DNA of 64,000 nucleotides from Ulvibacter antarcticus (lineage in GTDB: Bacteria > Bacteroidota > Bacteroidia > Flavobacteriales > Flavobacteriaceae). The stretch covers positions 1-64,000 of the forward strand of contig NZ_REFC01000016.1 in assembly GCF_003688405.1 (NCBI RefSeq). Direction: 5' to 3'. The notes beneath the pieces are model-generated. The model saw nothing but the letters and a program-made list of their open reading frames with translations, searched no databases and was not told the origin of the DNA. This document shows positions 1 to 12,433 of the stretch, piece after piece. The translations under genes were made by a program, and so were the position numbers. Numbering within the stretch: the first letter of the stretch is position 1; the number at the start of each line of letters is the position of its first letter.

Positions 1-3000
1 ACCTGAATGGTTACCGTAGCGGTATCACATAATTGTGGTGTTCCATCATCACAGATCGTATATTCAAAAGTATCCTCCCCTTCAAATCCTGGGTTTGGAG
101 TATAAGTATACGTTCCATCAGGGTTCATCACTACCGTACCATTGGCCGGTTGAGTGTTCGCTGTTACTACGATTGGATCGCCATCAGGATCAAAGTCATT
201 CGAAAGCACGGTTCCACTTACAGGCACCCCTACTTCTGTAGTATTGGTATCTGCATTGGCCACTGGTGGCTCATTGGCTGGGCTTCCTAATGGTTGGATC
301 TCGATGTATACTGTTGCAGTATCACATGCTATTGGATTACCTGCATCACAAATCTGATATACAAAAGTATCTTCTCCTACAAAATCAAGGTTCGGAGTAT
401 AGGTATACGTACCATCAGCATTCAGTGTCAAAGTACCATTTGAAGGTCCTGTCACTAAAGTAAACACTTCCGTTCCAGCTGGACCGTCAGGGTTCTGATC
501 GTTGGTACTTACATCACCATCCACAGGGATGTTGACAAAGGTATTGTTGATATCGTCGATTGCTAGAATACAATTTGTTAGAATTGTTACATCAATTGTT
601 GCTGTACAACCATTTGCATCTAAAACATTAACAGGATGTACTCCTATTGTTAAGTTATCAAATGTCCCAGAGGCCTGATAAGCTCCACCATCTATATTAT
701 ATAGGTATGGCGTTGTTCCTCCAGAAGCAGCTACTGTTACAGATCCTGTACCAGTACATACTATATCCGTTTGTGAAACTATTGTTAATTCAACACCTGC
801 AGTAGGTTGCGTAATTGTTGCACTATTTGTAGCAACACATCCTCTTGCATCAGTGATTGTTACAGAATAAGTTCCTGCAACCAGATTGAATAAATCTTCA
901 GTAGTTTCACCGTTTGGTGCCCAAACAAAAGTATAAGGAGCTGTTCCTCCAGATACAGTAAGATCTAATGACCCTGTAGTGTTTCCGAAGCAATCCACAT
1001 TAGTAACAGCAATACCAGAACTTAAAATATTTGGTTCGTTAACAGTAGTAGTCGCATCCGAAGTACATAAAGTAACCGTATCGGTAACTGTTACTGTGTA
1101 TGCCCCACCTGAAAGTCCTGTAATTACAGCAGTGGTTGCACCATTACTCCATAAATATGTAAATGATCCTGAACCTCCTGTTACAGTTGCTGTAGCTGTT
1201 CCATCACTATCTCCATTACATGTTACCGGAGTTGAAGCAGCAAATGCCATCAAGTCTAGACATGTTCCTGGATTAACAGTAACTGTTGCAGTCGCTGTAC
1301 ATCCATTTGCATCTGTCACTGTAACTGAATACGTTCCAGCACTAAGACCTGTAATTGTTTGTGTAGTTTCACCACCCGGACTCCATACATATGTATAAGG
1401 AGGAGTTCCACCAGAAGGATTCGCTGTTGCAGTTCCGTCTCCTGTGGTTGGACCACTTTCATCAGTGGCAGTTGCAGTAACGTTTAATGCATTTGTTGGT
1501 TCGGTAATTGTCACACTTTGTTCAACCGGAGAACATACAGTTCCGTCGATAGTAACACTTACAGTGTATACGCCTGCCGCCAATCCTGATGTTGTACTTG
1601 TTGTTACGCCAGCATCAACTTGAGCAGGAACAGTGTTCCAAGTAAATGTAAATGTTGCGCCAGGGTTAGCAATTGAACTTGCACTAACAGTAGCACTACC
1701 TGTAGTATCTCCTGTACAAAGAACATCTGTCTTACTGTCTATTACAACAATAGCATCACAAGTGTTTGAACAATCTATGACTACTCCTTGAGTTAATACA
1801 CAACCATTTGAGTCGGTTACAGTTACTGAATGAGTTCCTGCAGGTAAATTAGTCGCAGTTGCGGTAGTTTGACCACCAGCACTTGCACTCCATAAATATG
1901 TATATCCGGGTGTACCACCACTTACTGTAGCGGTAGCTTCACCATCAGTACATCCTTGTCCTGTAGTCGCGTTTTCTTTTGTGATAACAATGCTTAATGC
2001 ATTTGCAGGTTCTGCTACAACTACATTGCTTGCAGAAATTGTACATCCATTAGCATCAGTTACGTTGACAGTATATGTACCAGCAACAATATTTGATAGA
2101 TCTTCTGTTGTAGCACCATTGCTCCATGCATAAGAATAAGGTGGTGTTCCACCTCCAACTGTTACATCAATTGCACCAGTTGCATCTCCGTTACATAATA
2201 CATCAGTAACAACAGTAGATATTGTTAATCCTGAAGAAGGCTGAAGTACGGTTGCAGAATTAGTTGCAACACATCCTCTTGCATCAGTGATTGTTACAGA
2301 ATAAGTTCCTGCAACCAGATTGAATAAATCTTCAGTAGTTTCTCCGTTTGGTGCCCATACGAAAGTATAAGGTGCCGTTCCTCCTGTTACTGTTAAGTCT
2401 AATGATCCGGAATTATTTCCGAAGCAGTTTACATTAGTAATCGCAATACCAGAACTTAAAATATTTGGCTCGCCTACAGTAATGGTAGCTTGTGAAGTAC
2501 ATAAAGTAATTGTATCAGTTACTGTTACCGTGTAAGATCCACCTGAAAGTCCTGTAATTACAGCAGTGGTTGCACCATTACTCCATGAATAAGTAAATGA
2601 TCCTGAACCTCCTGTTACAGTTGCTGTAGCTGTTCCATCACTATCTCCATTACATGTTACCGGAGTTGAAGCAGCAAATGCCATCAAGTCTAGACATGTT
2701 CCTGGATTAACAGTAACTGTTGCAGTCGCTGTACATCCATTTGCATCTGTCACTGTAACTGAATACGTTCCAGCACTAAGACCTGTAATTGTTTGTGTAG
2801 TTTCACCACCCGGACTCCATACATATGTATAAGGAGGAGTTCCACCAGAAGGATTCGCTGTTGCAGTTCCGTCTCCTGTGGTTGGACCACTTTCATCAGT
2901 GGCAGTTGCAGTAACGTTTAATGCATTTGTTGGTTCGGTAATTGTCACACTTTGTTCAACCGGAGAACATACAGTTCCGTCGATGGTAACACTTACAGTG

Positions 3001-6000
3001 TATACGCCTGCCGCCAATCCTGATGTTGTACTTGTTGTTACGCCAGCATCAACTTGAGCAGGAACAGTGTTCCAAGTAAATGTAAATGTTGCGCCAGGGT
3101 TAGCAATTGAACTTGCACTAACAGTAGCACTACCTGTAGTATCTCCTGTACAAAGAACATCTGTCTTACTGTCTATTACAACAATAGCATCACAAGTGTT
3201 TGAACAATCTATGACTACTCCTTGAGTTAATACACAACCATTTGAGTCGGTTACAGTTACTGAATGAGTTCCTGCAGGTAAATTAGTCGCAGTTGCGGTA
3301 GTTTGACCACCAGCACTTGCACTCCATAAATATGTATATCCGGGTGTACCACCACTTACTGTAGCGGTAGCTTCACCATCAGTACATCCTTGTCCTGTAG
3401 TCGCGTTTTCTTTTGTGATAACAATGCTTAATGCATTTGCAGGTTCTGCTACAACTACATTGCTTGCAGAAATTGTACACCCATTAGAATCAGTTACGTT
3501 GACAGTATATGTACCAGCAACAATATTTGATAGATCTTCTGTTGTAGTACCATTGCTCCATACATAAGAATAAGGTGGTGTTCCACCTCCAACTGTTACA
3601 TCAATTGCACCAGTTGCATCACCATTACATAATACATCAGTTACGACAGTTGATATTGTTAATCCTGAAGAAGGCTGAAGTACGGTTGCAGAATTAGTTG
3701 CAACACATCCTCTAGCGTCAGTGATTGTTACAGAATATGTTCCTGCAACCAGATTAAATAAATCTTCAGTAGTTTCTCCGTTTGGTGCCCATACGAAAGT
3801 ATAAGGTGCCGTTCCTCCTGTTACTGTTAAGTCTAATGATCCGGAATTATTTCCGAAGCAGTTTACATTAGTAATCGCAATACCAGAAGATAATACGCCC
3901 GGTTGGTTTACAGTTGCAGTTGAAGTTGTTGTACAAAGAGTAACACTATCAGTTACTGTAACAGTATAAACACCAGCAGTTAATCCGGTGATAGATTGTG
4001 TTGTTTGTCCTCCAGGACTCCAAGAATATGTAAATGTTCCAGAACCTCCGGTAACCCCTACTGTAGCTGTACCATCGCTATTCCCATTACAAGAAACAGG
4101 TGTTGCAGAAGCTGTAGCGGCTAAATTCATACAAGTTCCCGGGTTTACAGTTGTACTAGCAGTAGCTGTACATCCATTTGCATCGGTAACCGTTACTGTA
4201 TAAACACCAGCACTAAGTCCGGTAATTGTTTGTGTTGTTTGTCCGCCAGGGCTCCAAGAATAAGTATATGGAGGCGTTCCACCAGATGGATTTGCAGTTG
4301 CAGTTCCGTCGCCTGTGGTAGGACCGTTTTCATCGGTTGAAGTAGCAGTAACATTTAAAGCATTTGAAGGCTCTGTAATTGTTACACTTTGCTCAACAGG
4401 CAGACACACAGTTCCATCTATTGTTACACTCACCGTATAAACACCGGCACCTATATTATTTAAGGTACTTGTTGTTACACCAGCAAATATATCTCCAGTA
4501 TTCCAAGTAAAGGTAAATGTCGCGCCAGGGTTTGCAACAGAACTAGCACTTACTGTAGCGCTTCCTGTTAATTCCCCTGCACATAATACATTTGTAGTAC
4601 TATCTACTGTGACAACAGCGTCACAATTATTTATACAATCAATAACAACACCTTGTTCTAAGATACAGTCATTAGCGTCAGTTACGACAACCGTATGAGT
4701 TCCAGCAGGAAGGTTCGTGGCGGTTTGAGTTGTCTGACTACCTGCAGATGCACTCCATAGGTAAGTAAATGGTGGAGTTCCTCCGGAAGGAGTAGCTGTT
4801 GCCTGTCCATTTAAACAACCTTGCGATTGAGTTGCATTTACTTTTGTAATAATAATGCTTATCGCTTCCGGTTCATTTAAGGTTACCGTAATTGAAGCTG
4901 TATTCCCTAAAGCATCTGTAACAGTTACAGTGTAAGAACCTGCAGTTAAGCCTGTAAATTCTGGGCTAGCTTGAGGTGTTCCACCGTTTAATGAGTATTG
5001 CAATGGAGCTAAACCTCCTGTTGCCGCTACTGTAATTGAACCAGTCGCGTCTCCGTTACATAAAATATCTACTTTATTATCTAATGTTAACTCTAGTTCT
5101 TCATAACAATCTCCATCTACATTTACACCACTAGCAATTACCCAAGATTGACCATTAACTGTTTGACCGTTTTGTCCATTTCTAGAATCTACTGTAAGCG
5201 TCACGGTCGTTGCTGCACCAGGCACAGCATTTAATGTAATTACTGGAATTGCCAAACAACAAGTACCTCCCGGTAAACTTGCGTCAGGTCCGTAAATAAA
5301 TAGGTCTTGAGAAACACCTCCAGCTTCTGCTGTTAGTTTTAGGTATCTACCATCGTCGGTTAATTCCGAAATTGGCATTTCAACTTCAAGATTACGTGGT
5401 CCTGTAAATGCAGGAATAGTAATTTGAATTGTTTGTATATCATTATAACCACTTCGGCTTGTAAACACTCCTGAACTAGAAGAAGCTAATGGCTGATTTC
5501 TGAAAGCGTATACTACAACAGATTGCAATTTACAACTTAAGCTACTAGTAGTATTATAGGTAACAGAACTTGTTGTACCATTAATTAGTCCTCTGTACAC
5601 CCATATATTTGAACTTCCACCTACGGGTACTGATCGCAACAAAGTTCGAGCAGTTCCATTAGAATCAGTAAACGTTAATGATTGCCCTGGGTTACTTCCT
5701 TTATAAACAATTTCAACTACATATTCATAAATACTAGATGGGTTAGGTAAACTCACTACTGTACTTGTATTACAGTTTGCGTTATAACCATACTCGTCAA
5801 CAATCTTATCGTCCCCGCACTCAAAATTCCATCCTGTTGGGGAATTAACACCATCCACGAAATCATTTCCGCAGGTAGACATTAAATTAATGGTACGACT
5901 AATTAAATTATCATTCGCTCCATCGACATCAGAAATTGAGATATAACCAGGAAGATCTGTTTCATTAATTGAATAATCAACATTTACTAATGCTTCAGGA

Positions 6001-8183
6001 ATTGTTGCAACTACCTTATAATTACCATTACTATCTGTTGTAGTAGAAACGGCACTTCCGTCTGTTCCTGTTACATTAATTGGAACTCCAACTAACGGAT
6101 CTCCACCTTCATCACTAACATTTCCGCAGATAACAGGATAGGTAATTAAAACAGATTCCGGATTAGTATAGTTAGCACTATCCATATCCAGAGAATAATA
6201 GCGATCACTATCACCATCAATTTTCCCTATTTTATAGGTAAATCCAGTTTTGTTCTCATAATAATTACTAAAAGTCCACTTAGGATCCAAAGAAATATCA
6301 CCTCCCGGTGCAACTTGTACTGTTCTAGCTTCTCCTCTTATATAATTAGCACCTCTAGAAATATCTATATTTGTATTTGCTGAAAGAAAATAGGCATCAC
6401 CTAAGTCAACTTCCGCATACTCTCTTGTTTCTTGTTGATCACCATCTATATCTAGAGGCGTTCCGAAGAAAGAGATAAGCACTTCGTCACCATAATTTCC
6501 ACCACCTGAGACGAACGTAATGCTAAATTCAACACTTTGATCGTTACTATTTGTACTATTTATTCTTGGCTGAAACGCTTCTGGTAAACCTGAAGATGTT
6601 ACATCAATATCAAGAAGAGATGCACCACCATTAAACGCTTCAATTTTTACAAGTGCATCTAATGTAGTTCCGTAAGGGTTTCCTGGAAATACATTTGAAA
6701 AACGATACACAGCTCCAACTTGTAGGTTGTTACCTGCAATTTTAACAGGATTTACAAAATTTGAATTTTCATAAAAAGGAGCACAGGTACAATCTCTAGC
6801 GATTGGCGTGCTCACAATACTTAACTTATAATCTTCAACTTCACCGTCGGGAGCTTCCGAATAGCTCGGGGGAAGGTTTTTCAATGTAGAATATCTGAAT
6901 CTGGAATAAGTTACACCCAAAGTTGCATTTGCCGGAACAGTAATATTCAAATTAATATTTCCTCCGGAAGGTATAACGTCATCGGCAACTTGTTCGTTCG
7001 AATCGAAATCACCATCGCCATTCCAATCTATCCATGCATTTAAAACAGCACCACTTCCGTTCGTTTTTACTGTAAGAGTATAAGATTGTCCGACGTTTAA
7101 TTGCTTATTATCCAAAAAGTCTCCGTCCAACTTCACTCCATCTTCATCATCGATTCCTGTAGAATCATCTCCAAAACCTCCATTAATAGTAGAAAAAGGA
7201 TCTTCAGAATCCGGCGCAACGTTTCCTAAATACCTTGTAATAGGAGTAGATAAAAGCACTGGCAATTGATGTGCTGCCCAACCATATGAAGCAGGAATAT
7301 CTCCACCATCGTCCCTAACACCAACATTCCCCATCACAGCTTCAACATCTGAGCTACCTCCAAGTTGAGCGACTGGGGTTAGCTGCCCGTTAAGTAGATT
7401 AACCTCTAAAAGTCTTCTGCTCCCAGAAATACCATTATAACTCTCATCCTCCGTATATAATTTACCATCTGCGGCAAAACTAATTCCTTCACCATCTATT
7501 GAAGTTGAAGTTGAAAAAGCAAAGGTTGTAGTTGCATTAGTTACATTTATGGTATAGAATTTTGCCAAGTCATCTTCCTGTACATAAAAATTTCCGGAAG
7601 CCGGATCCCACGCAATTCCATCTACTCTACCAATTGCTCCATTAATTGTCTTCGGAAAACCGGCGTATGCAGCCCAGCTATTATTAGGATTAAACGCAAA
7701 TAATTTTTCACCACCAACTCCATCATCTCCGGATTGCTGAACAATCACAAACAATATCTCATCACCAGTATTATTATTCAGGTAAAAGTCAACACCTTGA
7801 GCTCTTCCCGTAAACATATTATCTACAATTTTTGTAGAGACTCCTGTTGAAGGATTTAATCGATACAAATCATGATCGTCATCGAATGCATAAATCATTC
7901 TATCTGTTGCTCTAAATCCTGCACCTTCTCCATCGAATGTTCTATCACAAGAAACTATCGTTGGATTTGGAAGCGGGCTAACGTTAGGATTTGGCGCTAC
8001 CGCATATAAATCATTGCTATTATCCGGCAGGGCATAAAGGAAAGGTAATCCCCTATTGCTATTTGGAACTATTGTTGGCAATGGAGCTTGTCCATACACA
8101 AACACAGATGAGAACATAAGTACAATTGCACTTAAATAATATATAATTCTCTTATGCAGGGTTGAGTAAGTAATGTTATGCAT
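1..8183 (-). CDS. Giant secreted SprB-repeat adhesin-like protein (3' end beyond window)
   Basis: An uninterrupted reading frame starts at the ATG at 8183 and stays open to the left edge, giving at least 2727 codons. Residues 1-32 form a signal peptide ending VFVYGQ. Next comes a propeller-like region (about 33-310) with phrases such as [21 protein letters not shown] domain follows, with the motif [11 protein letters not shown] near residue 445. A carboxypeptidase-regulatory-like domain lies at about 685-760. From about 1030 to 2540 there are roughly 18 SprB modules of about 80 residues, with cores such as [13 protein letters not shown] and GGTPPYTY. The visible end holds cadherin-like tandem modules ([15 protein letters not shown]). 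SprB repeats are known from gliding-motility adhesins exported by T9SS in flavobacteria. A C-terminal sorting domain would be expected beyond the window. A role in adhesion or gliding is inferred. Confidence 0.9.
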   Translation of the reverse strand, partial: MHNITYSTLHKRIIYYLSAIVLMFSSVFVYGQAPLPTIVPNSNRGLPFLYALPDNSNDLYAVAPNPNVSPLPNPTIVSCDRTFDGEGAGFRATDRMIYAFDDDHDLYRLNPSTGVSTKIVDNMFTGRAQGVDFYLNNNTGDEILFVIVQQSGDDGVGGEKLFAFNPNNSWAAYAGFPKTINGAIGRVDGIAWDPASGNFYVQEDDLAKFYTINVTNATTTFAFSTSTSIDGEGISFAADGKLYTEDESYNGISGSRRLLEVNLLNGQLTPVAQLGGSSDVEAVMGNVGVRDDGGDIPASYGWAAHQLPVLLSTPITRYLGNVAPDSEDPFSTINGGFGDDSTGIDDEDGVKLDGDFLDNKQLNVGQSYTLTVKTNGSGAVLNAWIDWNGDGDFDSNEQVADDVIPSGGNINLNITVPANATLGVTYSRFRYSTLKNLPPSYSEAPDGEVEDYKLSIVSTPIARDCTCAPFYENSNFVNPVKIAGNNLQVGAVYRFSNVFPGNPYGTTLDALVKIEAFNGGASLLDIDVTSSGLPEAFQPRINSTNSNDQSVEFSITFVSGGGNYGDEVLISFFGTPLDIDGDQQETREYAEVDLGDAYFLSANTNIDISRGANYIRGEARTVQVAPGGDISLDPKWTFSNYYENKTGFTYKIGKIDGDSDRYYSLDMDSANYTNPESVLITYPVICGNVSDEGGDPLVGVPINVTGTDGSAVSTTTDSNGNYKVVATIPEALVNVDYSINETDLPGYISISDVDGANDNLISRTINLMSTCGNDFVDGVNSPTGWNFECGDDKIVDEYGYNANCNTSTVVSLPNPSSIYEYVVEIVYKGSNPGQSLTFTDSNGTARTLLRSVPVGGSSNIWVYRGLINGTTSSVTYNTTSSLSCKLQSVVVYAFRNQPLASSSSGVFTSRSGYNDIQTIQITIPAFTGPRNLEVEMPISELTDDGRYLKLTAEAGGVSQDLFIYGPDASLPGGTCCLAIPVITLNAVPGAATTVTLTVDSRNGQNGQTVNGQSWVIASGVNVDGDCYEELELTLDNKVDILCNGDATGSITVAATGGLAPLQYSLNGGTPQASPEFTGLTAGSYTVTVTDALGNTASITVTLNEPEAISIIITKVNATQSQGCLNGQATATPSGGTPPFTYLWSASAGSQTTQTATNLPAGTHTVVVTDANDCILEQGVVIDCINNCDAVVTVDSTTNVLCAGELTGSATVSASSVANPGATFTFTWNTGDIFAGVTTSTLNNIGAGVYTVSVTIDGTVCLPVEQSVTITEPSNALNVTATSTDENGPTTGDGTATANPSGGTPPYTYSWSPGGQTTQTITGLSAGVYTVTVTDANGCTATASTTVNPGTCMNLAATASATPVSCNGNSDGTATVGVTGGSGTFTYSWSPGGQTTQSITGLTAGVYTVTVTDSVTLCTTTSTATVNQPGVLSSGIAITNVNCFGNNSGSLDLTVTGGTAPYTFVWAPNGETTEDLFNLVAGTYSVTITDARGCVATNSATVLQPSSGLTISTVVTDVLCNGDATGAIDVTVGGGTPPYSYVWSNGTTTEDLSNIVAGTYTVNVTDSNGCTISASNVVVAEPANALSIVITKENATTGQGCTDGEATATVSGGTPGYTYLWSASAGGQTTATATNLPAGTHSVTVTDSNGCVLTQGVVIDCSNTCDAIVVIDSKTDVLCTGDTTGSATVSASSIANPGATFTFTWNTVPAQVDAGVTTSTTSGLAAGVYTVSVTIDGTVCSPVEQSVTITEPTNALNVTATATDESGPTTGDGTATANPSGGTPPYTYVWSPGGETTQTITGLSAGTYSVTVTDANGCTATATVTVNPGTCLDLMAFAASTPVTCNGDSDGTATATVTGGSGSFTYSWSNGATTAVITGLSGGSYTVTVTDTITLCTSQATITVGEPNILSSGIAITNVNCFGNNSGSLDLTVTGGTAPYTFVWAPNGETTEDLFNLVAGTYSVTITDARGCVATNSATVLQPSSGLTISTVVTDVLCNGDATGAIDVTVGGGTPPYSYAWSNGATTEDLSNIVAGTYTVNVTDANGCTISASNVVVAEPANALSIVITKENATTGQGCTDGEATATVSGGTPGYTYLWSASAGGQTTATATNLPAGTHSVTVTDSNGCVLTQGVVIDCSNTCDAIVVIDSKTDVLCTGDTTGSATVSASSIANPGATFTFTWNTVPAQVDAGVTTSTTSGLAAGVYTVSVTIDGTVCSPVEQSVTITEPTNALNVTATATDESGPTTGDGTATANPSGGTPPYTYVWSPGGETTQTITGLSAGTYSVTVTDANGCTATATVTVNPGTCLDLMAFAASTPVTCNGDSDGTATATVTGGSGSFTYLWSNGATTAVITGLSGGAYTVTVTDTVTLCTSDATTTVNEPNILSSGIAVTNVDCFGNTTGSLDLTVSGGTAPYTFVWAPNGETTEDLFNLVAGTYSVTITDARGCVATNSATITQPTAGVELTIVSQTDIVCTGTGSVTVAASGGTTPYLYNIDGGAYQASGTFDNLTIGVHPVNVLDANGCTATIDVTILTNCILAIDDINNTFVNIPVDGDVSTNDQNPDGPAGTEVFTLVTGPSNGTLTLNADGTYTYTPNLDFVGEDTFVYQICDAGNPIACDTATVYIEIQPLGSPANEPPVANADTNTTEVGVPVSGTVLSNDFDPDGDPIVVTANTQPANGTVVMNPDGTYTYTPNPGFEGEDTFEYTICDDGTPQLCDTATVTIQ
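841..5070 (-). repeat. 1434-bp internal tandem repeat within the SprB-repeat gene
   Basis: The same landmark (cctcttgcatcagtgattgt and its variant) recurs at 841, 2275 and 3709, exactly 1434 bp (478 codons, six SprB modules) apart. Copies at 841-2274 and 2275-3708 are almost identical; about 870 bp from roughly 1176 to 2035 show a single visible difference. The third copy, from 3709 leftward in the protein, follows the same module order but has diverged. The frame is preserved. Confidence 0.93.
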
Positions 8184-8748
8184 ACGTTCTAAATTTTATT
8201 ATTTTTTTATGGGATTTAAATCCCAAACTGATTCATTTTCAGACTATCGCTAACAAATATACGTAGGAAAAAGTGTTAACCATTTACAAATAAATAACTA
8301 TTAGCCGAACCGTAAATATAATCGTTGAACTACTCAAAAAACATCATTTTACAAGATTTTTTTGTAGGAATAGTATGTACGTAGTTATACGTAGTAGTCA
8401 AGTTTTTATGGGTTTAAAAGGTATTATCTTTGTGGGAATAAACTATTTGATTAAAAATTCATAAAGAATTATTTAGAAGTTAAAAAAATCACAAATTATG
8501 TGAATTTCTGATTAAAATTTTCTTAAAATTGCAAATTTTTAAAGTAAGAATTTTTGTATATTTTGTGATCATATTTAGATACATTTTTGTGTCTATAAAT
8601 TTGGATTGCCCGTAAAAGCTTGATTATAAATCTTACTTATCTTTAATTCTTCATATCTGTGTTTTCTGAATAAATATTCGATATTCGGCGAATTACTTCT
8701 TAATCACTATAACACATAGTATATTTGCCACTTATTTTACATCGCTTT
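8184..8748. promoter_or_regulatory. Divergent intergenic region between the adhesin and prfC
   Basis: This AT-rich 565-bp gap separates divergent genes. Besides the minus-strand box at 8254, it has two plus-strand TAnnTTTG matches: TATCTTTG at 8425-8432 and TAAATTTG at 8596-8603. Either could drive prfC, giving leaders of about 310 or 140 nt. Neither has a clear -33 TTG. No ORF or stable RNA was recognised. Confidence 0.4.
8254..8261 (-). promoter_or_regulatory. Candidate -7 box for the giant SprB-repeat gene
   Basis: On the minus strand this reads TATATTTG, matching the Bacteroidota -7 consensus TAnnTTTG, about 70 nt before the ATG at 8183. No convincing -33 TTG at the usual 17-23 nt spacing was found, so the call rests on the -7 box and its position. 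Confidence 0.4.
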
Positions 8749-10353
8749 ATGATATTGAAAAAAGAAATTGAACGCAGAAGAACATTTGGAATTATTTCAC
8801 ATCCGGATGCAGGAAAAACTACGTTGACAGAAAAGCTCCTACTCTTCGGGGGCGCCATCCAAGAAGCGGGTGCGGTGAAAAGCAATAAAATCAAAAAAGG
8901 AGCTACGAGTGACTTTATGGAAATAGAAAGACAGAGAGGTATCTCGGTAGCTACCTCTGTTTTGGCTTTTGAATACAATGGTATTAAGATTAATATTCTA
9001 GACACACCTGGTCACAAGGATTTCGCTGAAGACACTTTTAGAACATTAACGGCAGTTGATAGTGTTATCGTTGTAATTGACGTGGCAAAAGGAGTTGAAG
9101 AGCAAACTGAAAAACTAGTAGAGGTTTGTCGTATGCGAAATATTCCTATGATTGTTTTTATCAATAAGCTTGATAGAGAGGGGAAGGATGCTTTTGAATT
9201 ATTAGACGAGATCGAACAAAAATTAAACCTAAGAGTTACACCTTTAAGTTTTCCAATCGGGATGGGATATGACTTCAAAGGAATTTATAATATATGGGAG
9301 AAAAATTTAAATCTTTTCAGTGGAGATAGTCGGAAAAACATAGAGGAAACTATCGAAATAGCCGATTTACAAAGTCCGGAACTAGATAAGCTTATTGGTA
9401 ATAAGGCTTCCGAAGTATTAAGAGAAGAACTTGAATTGATTCATGAAGTATATCCAGATTTTAGTAATAAAGAATATTTGGAAGGGAAACTCCAGCCTGT
9501 ATTTTTCGGTTCTGCTCTGAATAACTTTGGTGTACGGGAACTGTTGGATTGCTTCGTAGAGATTGCCCCTACACCAAGACCTAAAGAAAGTGATACTCGA
9601 CTAGTGAAACCCAATGAAAAGGAATTTTCAGGATTTGTGTTTAAAATTCATGCCAATATGGATCCTAAACATAGAGATAGACTGGCTTTCATTAAGATAG
9701 TTTCGGGCACTTTTGAACGCAACAAGCCATATTTACATGTTCGCCACAATAAAAATTTGAAATTTTCAAGTCCGAATGCTTTTTTTGCTGAAAAGAAACA
9801 AATCGTTGATATCTCATATCCCGGAGATATTGTTGGACTTCACGATACCGGAAATTTTAAAATTGGAGATACTTTAACTGAAGGAGAAGTAATGCAATAT
9901 AAAGGCATTCCAAGTTTTTCACCCGAACATTTTAAGTATATCAACAATGCCGATCCATTGAAGAGTAAGCAACTTGAGAAAGGTGTAGATCAACTTATGG
10001 ATGAAGGAGTAGCTCAATTGTTCACTCTAGAACTTAATGGTAGAAAGGTGATTGGAACTGTTGGTGCACTTCAATTTGAAGTTATTCAATATCGCCTGGA
10101 ACACGAATATGGCGCTACCTGTCGCTATGAAAACCTGAACGTACACAAAGCTTGTTGGGTAGAAGCTAAAGACCCGAAAAGTGCTGAATTTGCCGACTTT
10201 AAACGAGTAAAATCAAAGTTTTTGGCCAAGGATAAAAGAGGTCAATTAGTATTCTTTGCAGATTCTGCATTTACATTGCAAATGACACAGTCGAAATACC
10301 CGAATGTGAAGCTTCATTTCGTGAGTGAATTTGAAAAAACAGTTAAAGTCTAA
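8749..10353 (+). CDS. prfC: Peptide chain release factor 3
   Basis: This 534-residue translational GTPase removes RF1 or RF2 from the ribosome after termination. Visible motifs are the P-loop region HPDAGKTTLTEKLL, DTPGHKDF (G3) and INKLDRE (G4), followed by the EF-G-like domain II and the RF3-specific C-terminal region. The ATG at 8749 (MILKKEIERRRTFG) is preferred over an upstream in-frame TTG at 8725, because RF3 proteins begin close to this point. The gene stands alone between divergent and convergent neighbours and ends just before a strong hairpin terminator. Length matches the family. Confidence 0.96.
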   Translation: MILKKEIERRRTFGIISHPDAGKTTLTEKLLLFGGAIQEAGAVKSNKIKKGATSDFMEIERQRGISVATSVLAFEYNGIKINILDTPGHKDFAEDTFRTLTAVDSVIVVIDVAKGVEEQTEKLVEVCRMRNIPMIVFINKLDREGKDAFELLDEIEQKLNLRVTPLSFPIGMGYDFKGIYNIWEKNLNLFSGDSRKNIEETIEIADLQSPELDKLIGNKASEVLREELELIHEVYPDFSNKEYLEGKLQPVFFGSALNNFGVRELLDCFVEIAPTPRPKESDTRLVKPNEKEFSGFVFKIHANMDPKHRDRLAFIKIVSGTFERNKPYLHVRHNKNLKFSSPNAFFAEKKQIVDISYPGDIVGLHDTGNFKIGDTLTEGEVMQYKGIPSFSPEHFKYINNADPLKSKQLEKGVDQLMDEGVAQLFTLELNGRKVIGTVGALQFEVIQYRLEHEYGATCRYENLNVHKACWVEAKDPKSAEFADFKRVKSKFLAKDKRGQLVFFADSAFTLQMTQSKYPNVKLHFVSEFEKTVKV

Positions 10354-10375
10354 TCGCTTTTTCTTCTGAAACGAT

Positions 10376-10409
10376 AAAAGGTCGTTAATTGCTTAACGAC
10401 CTTTTTTTA
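10376..10409 (+). terminator. Rho-independent terminator after prfC, probably bidirectional
   Basis: AAAAGGTCGTTAA and TTAACGACCTTTT form a 13-bp stem with a 4-nt loop (ttgc), followed on the plus strand by seven T residues. On the minus strand the stem ends in TTTTAT, so it may also end the convergent secreted-protein gene, which stops at 10427. Confidence 0.9.
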
Positions 10410-10426
10410 TCTATTTATAAATCAGT

Positions 10427-12433
10427 TTAGTTTTTTATCACTTTTAAAACTCTAACTTGATCCTCCATTTCTACTTGCACCAGATAAAATCCCGGTTGTA
10501 GTTCTTCTCCAATATTATAAGTTTTGTTCGAGCTAATTGTGCGACTCAAAACTTTTTCATTTGAAATTGTAAACACACTCACTTTAATGTTGTTAGAATC
10601 GTTTGCGGATTTAACGTAAATATTAAATGAACTTTTCGTTGGGTTTGGATACGCAATCACAGGATTGTCTTCTCCAACCAATGGGTTTGCAAATGGATCA
10701 AAAGTGCAAACATGTCCATCTCTGTCAACATGACCAATTACTGTGTAAACACCGGCATAGGTAACACCTAAAATATCCTTAGAACAAGAAGTATGAATTT
10801 CTCCTAGATTCTGTCCATCGTAAATTTCAAAACTCTTTTCTAATTTATCTTCTCCCGGAGCTGTATTAACAGTGTAAGTACCGTCGCCATTATCTGTTAC
10901 AATTCCAGAATTGGTTGTTAAATTAGCACCAGAACCAGCAGCATAATCAATTGTTAACTGTGTCATTCCTCCACTACAATCGCATTCGGTATTTACGGGG
11001 CAAGTTTCAACTGTAGACACGTTATTTTCAGTGTCAATATAACCAAGTACAGTAAAGCTTGCACCATAGGTATTACCTAATACATCTTGTGAACATGAGG
11101 TATGAACTTGACCTATAGTATTTCCATCGGTAATTTCAAAATTCTTTTCAAGTTTATCCTCTCCTGGAGCAGTATTAACTGTGTAAGTGCCATCTCCATT
11201 GTCGGTTACAATTCCAGAATTTGTAGTTAAGTTAACTCCAGCTCCTCCCGCATAATCAAATGTTAATTGTGTCATTCCCCCTTTACATTCGCATTCACCA
11301 CCTGTTGGTTCCGGGAAAATTACCGGACAAGGAGAACATAAATTTCCAAATTCCCAATTTACCCAATCCTGACCATTAATTTTCCAGGCACTAAAGAAAC
11401 CAATCATTGAAGTAGGGTTTCCATTTTTACCTTTTGCATGAATCTGATGATTATTAGCATATATGTTTGCAATAACGGTAGAACCTTGGTCGATTTCAAC
11501 GTTGTGGTCTGAATAAACCTCCACGTTCATGCCAGTTGGGTTAAACTGAGTATCCTGATGTAATTTTAAACCATTGTTGCTTAAGATTACATTCGTACAA
11601 CCAGTGAACTCGACAATAGATTCTTTTTCTAATTTAATTTCTCTGGCAAAAAGATTATCAGTATCTATTATTAATTTAGCGTTCTTCTTTACTTGAATCT
11701 TTCTATAAATATGACCTGAAATTGTGACTGTCTCACCAGAATTTACCTTCACATCATTTTTTGCGTCAGAATAAGGGTTATAAACAAACTCAGGAAGATC
11801 CATTTCAGCCGGAGAATTTATAACATCATCTGCATAGCTTGTATTATCGATTGTGATATCATCTGCCTGTACAAAACTAAATACATTTGTATTCTGTTTT
11901 AATTCTATTTTACCGTCAGAGTTAGTCGCTCCTACTGCTCCACTTAGCACATTGTTGAACTTATGCAATTTCACATCTTTTTGCCCTAGTATGGTGAAGC
12001 CGGAAAATGGCGTCCCAATAGGATCTAATTCTGTTACTTCAATCTCATCGTAAATAATTGCACCCGTATCTAAAATCGTAACCGTTACTGAATATGTTCC
12101 GTTTTCTGTAATTAAAATAGACGAACCAGTTTCACCCGTAGACCATAGGTAAGTTACATTACCCACTACTTCAATAGATAAGACTCCAGTTTGACCTTGA
12201 CAATCATTTCCAATGATGGTTAATACGATTTCAGGACCATCTCCTAGTGCTTCGGAAGAAAAATCCACATTGGATAATAAAGTTTCCGATATCATATTCG
12301 CAAATACGCGATTGTTATCATTAGTTGCTTCTGAGGCTAAGGAAAACGTAAAGAAAATCAGAAGAAAAAAGGGTGAGAATAATTTGAAAAAACCACAATT
12401 CTCTGTTGTGATTTTTTTTGTAGAGTTTTTCAT
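10427..12433 (-). CDS. Secreted multidomain protein with T9SS C-terminal sorting domain
   Basis: The protein has 668 residues. The N-terminus has a basic segment and a hydrophobic stretch (FFLLIFFTFSLASEA) typical of an export signal. A SprB-like module lies at about 70-125 (YLWSTGETGS, NGTYSVTV). A beta-rich region with repeated short-strand patterns covers about 150-355. Two copies of a cysteine-containing domain of about 110 residues then follow, each opening with GGMTQLT and containing TTNSGIVTDNGDGTYTVNTA and a HTSCS motif. The last 70 residues form a T9SS type A sorting domain (AYPNPTKSSFNIYV and LQPGFYLVQVE). Export by T9SS to the surface or medium follows from that domain; the substrate or partner is unknown. 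The gene follows two other secreted-protein genes on the same strand. Confidence 0.85.
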   Translation of the reverse strand: MKNSTKKITTENCGFFKLFSPFFLLIFFTFSLASEATNDNNRVFANMISETLLSNVDFSSEALGDGPEIVLTIIGNDCQGQTGVLSIEVVGNVTYLWSTGETGSSILITENGTYSVTVTILDTGAIIYDEIEVTELDPIGTPFSGFTILGQKDVKLHKFNNVLSGAVGATNSDGKIELKQNTNVFSFVQADDITIDNTSYADDVINSPAEMDLPEFVYNPYSDAKNDVKVNSGETVTISGHIYRKIQVKKNAKLIIDTDNLFAREIKLEKESIVEFTGCTNVILSNNGLKLHQDTQFNPTGMNVEVYSDHNVEIDQGSTVIANIYANNHQIHAKGKNGNPTSMIGFFSAWKINGQDWVNWEFGNLCSPCPVIFPEPTGGECECKGGMTQLTFDYAGGAGVNLTTNSGIVTDNGDGTYTVNTAPGEDKLEKNFEITDGNTIGQVHTSCSQDVLGNTYGASFTVLGYIDTENNVSTVETCPVNTECDCSGGMTQLTIDYAAGSGANLTTNSGIVTDNGDGTYTVNTAPGEDKLEKSFEIYDGQNLGEIHTSCSKDILGVTYAGVYTVIGHVDRDGHVCTFDPFANPLVGEDNPVIAYPNPTKSSFNIYVKSANDSNNIKVSVFTISNEKVLSRTISSNKTYNIGEELQPGFYLVQVEMEDQVRVLKVIKN

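Noticed and set aside
979-1398. Plus-strand ORF of 139 codons
   Set aside because: It lies antisense within the SprB repeats and reflects their valine-threonine codon pattern; the minus-strand frame is continuous with a signal peptide.
3988-4203. Plus-strand ORF of 71 codons
   Set aside because: Same antisense shadow of the SprB repeat array.
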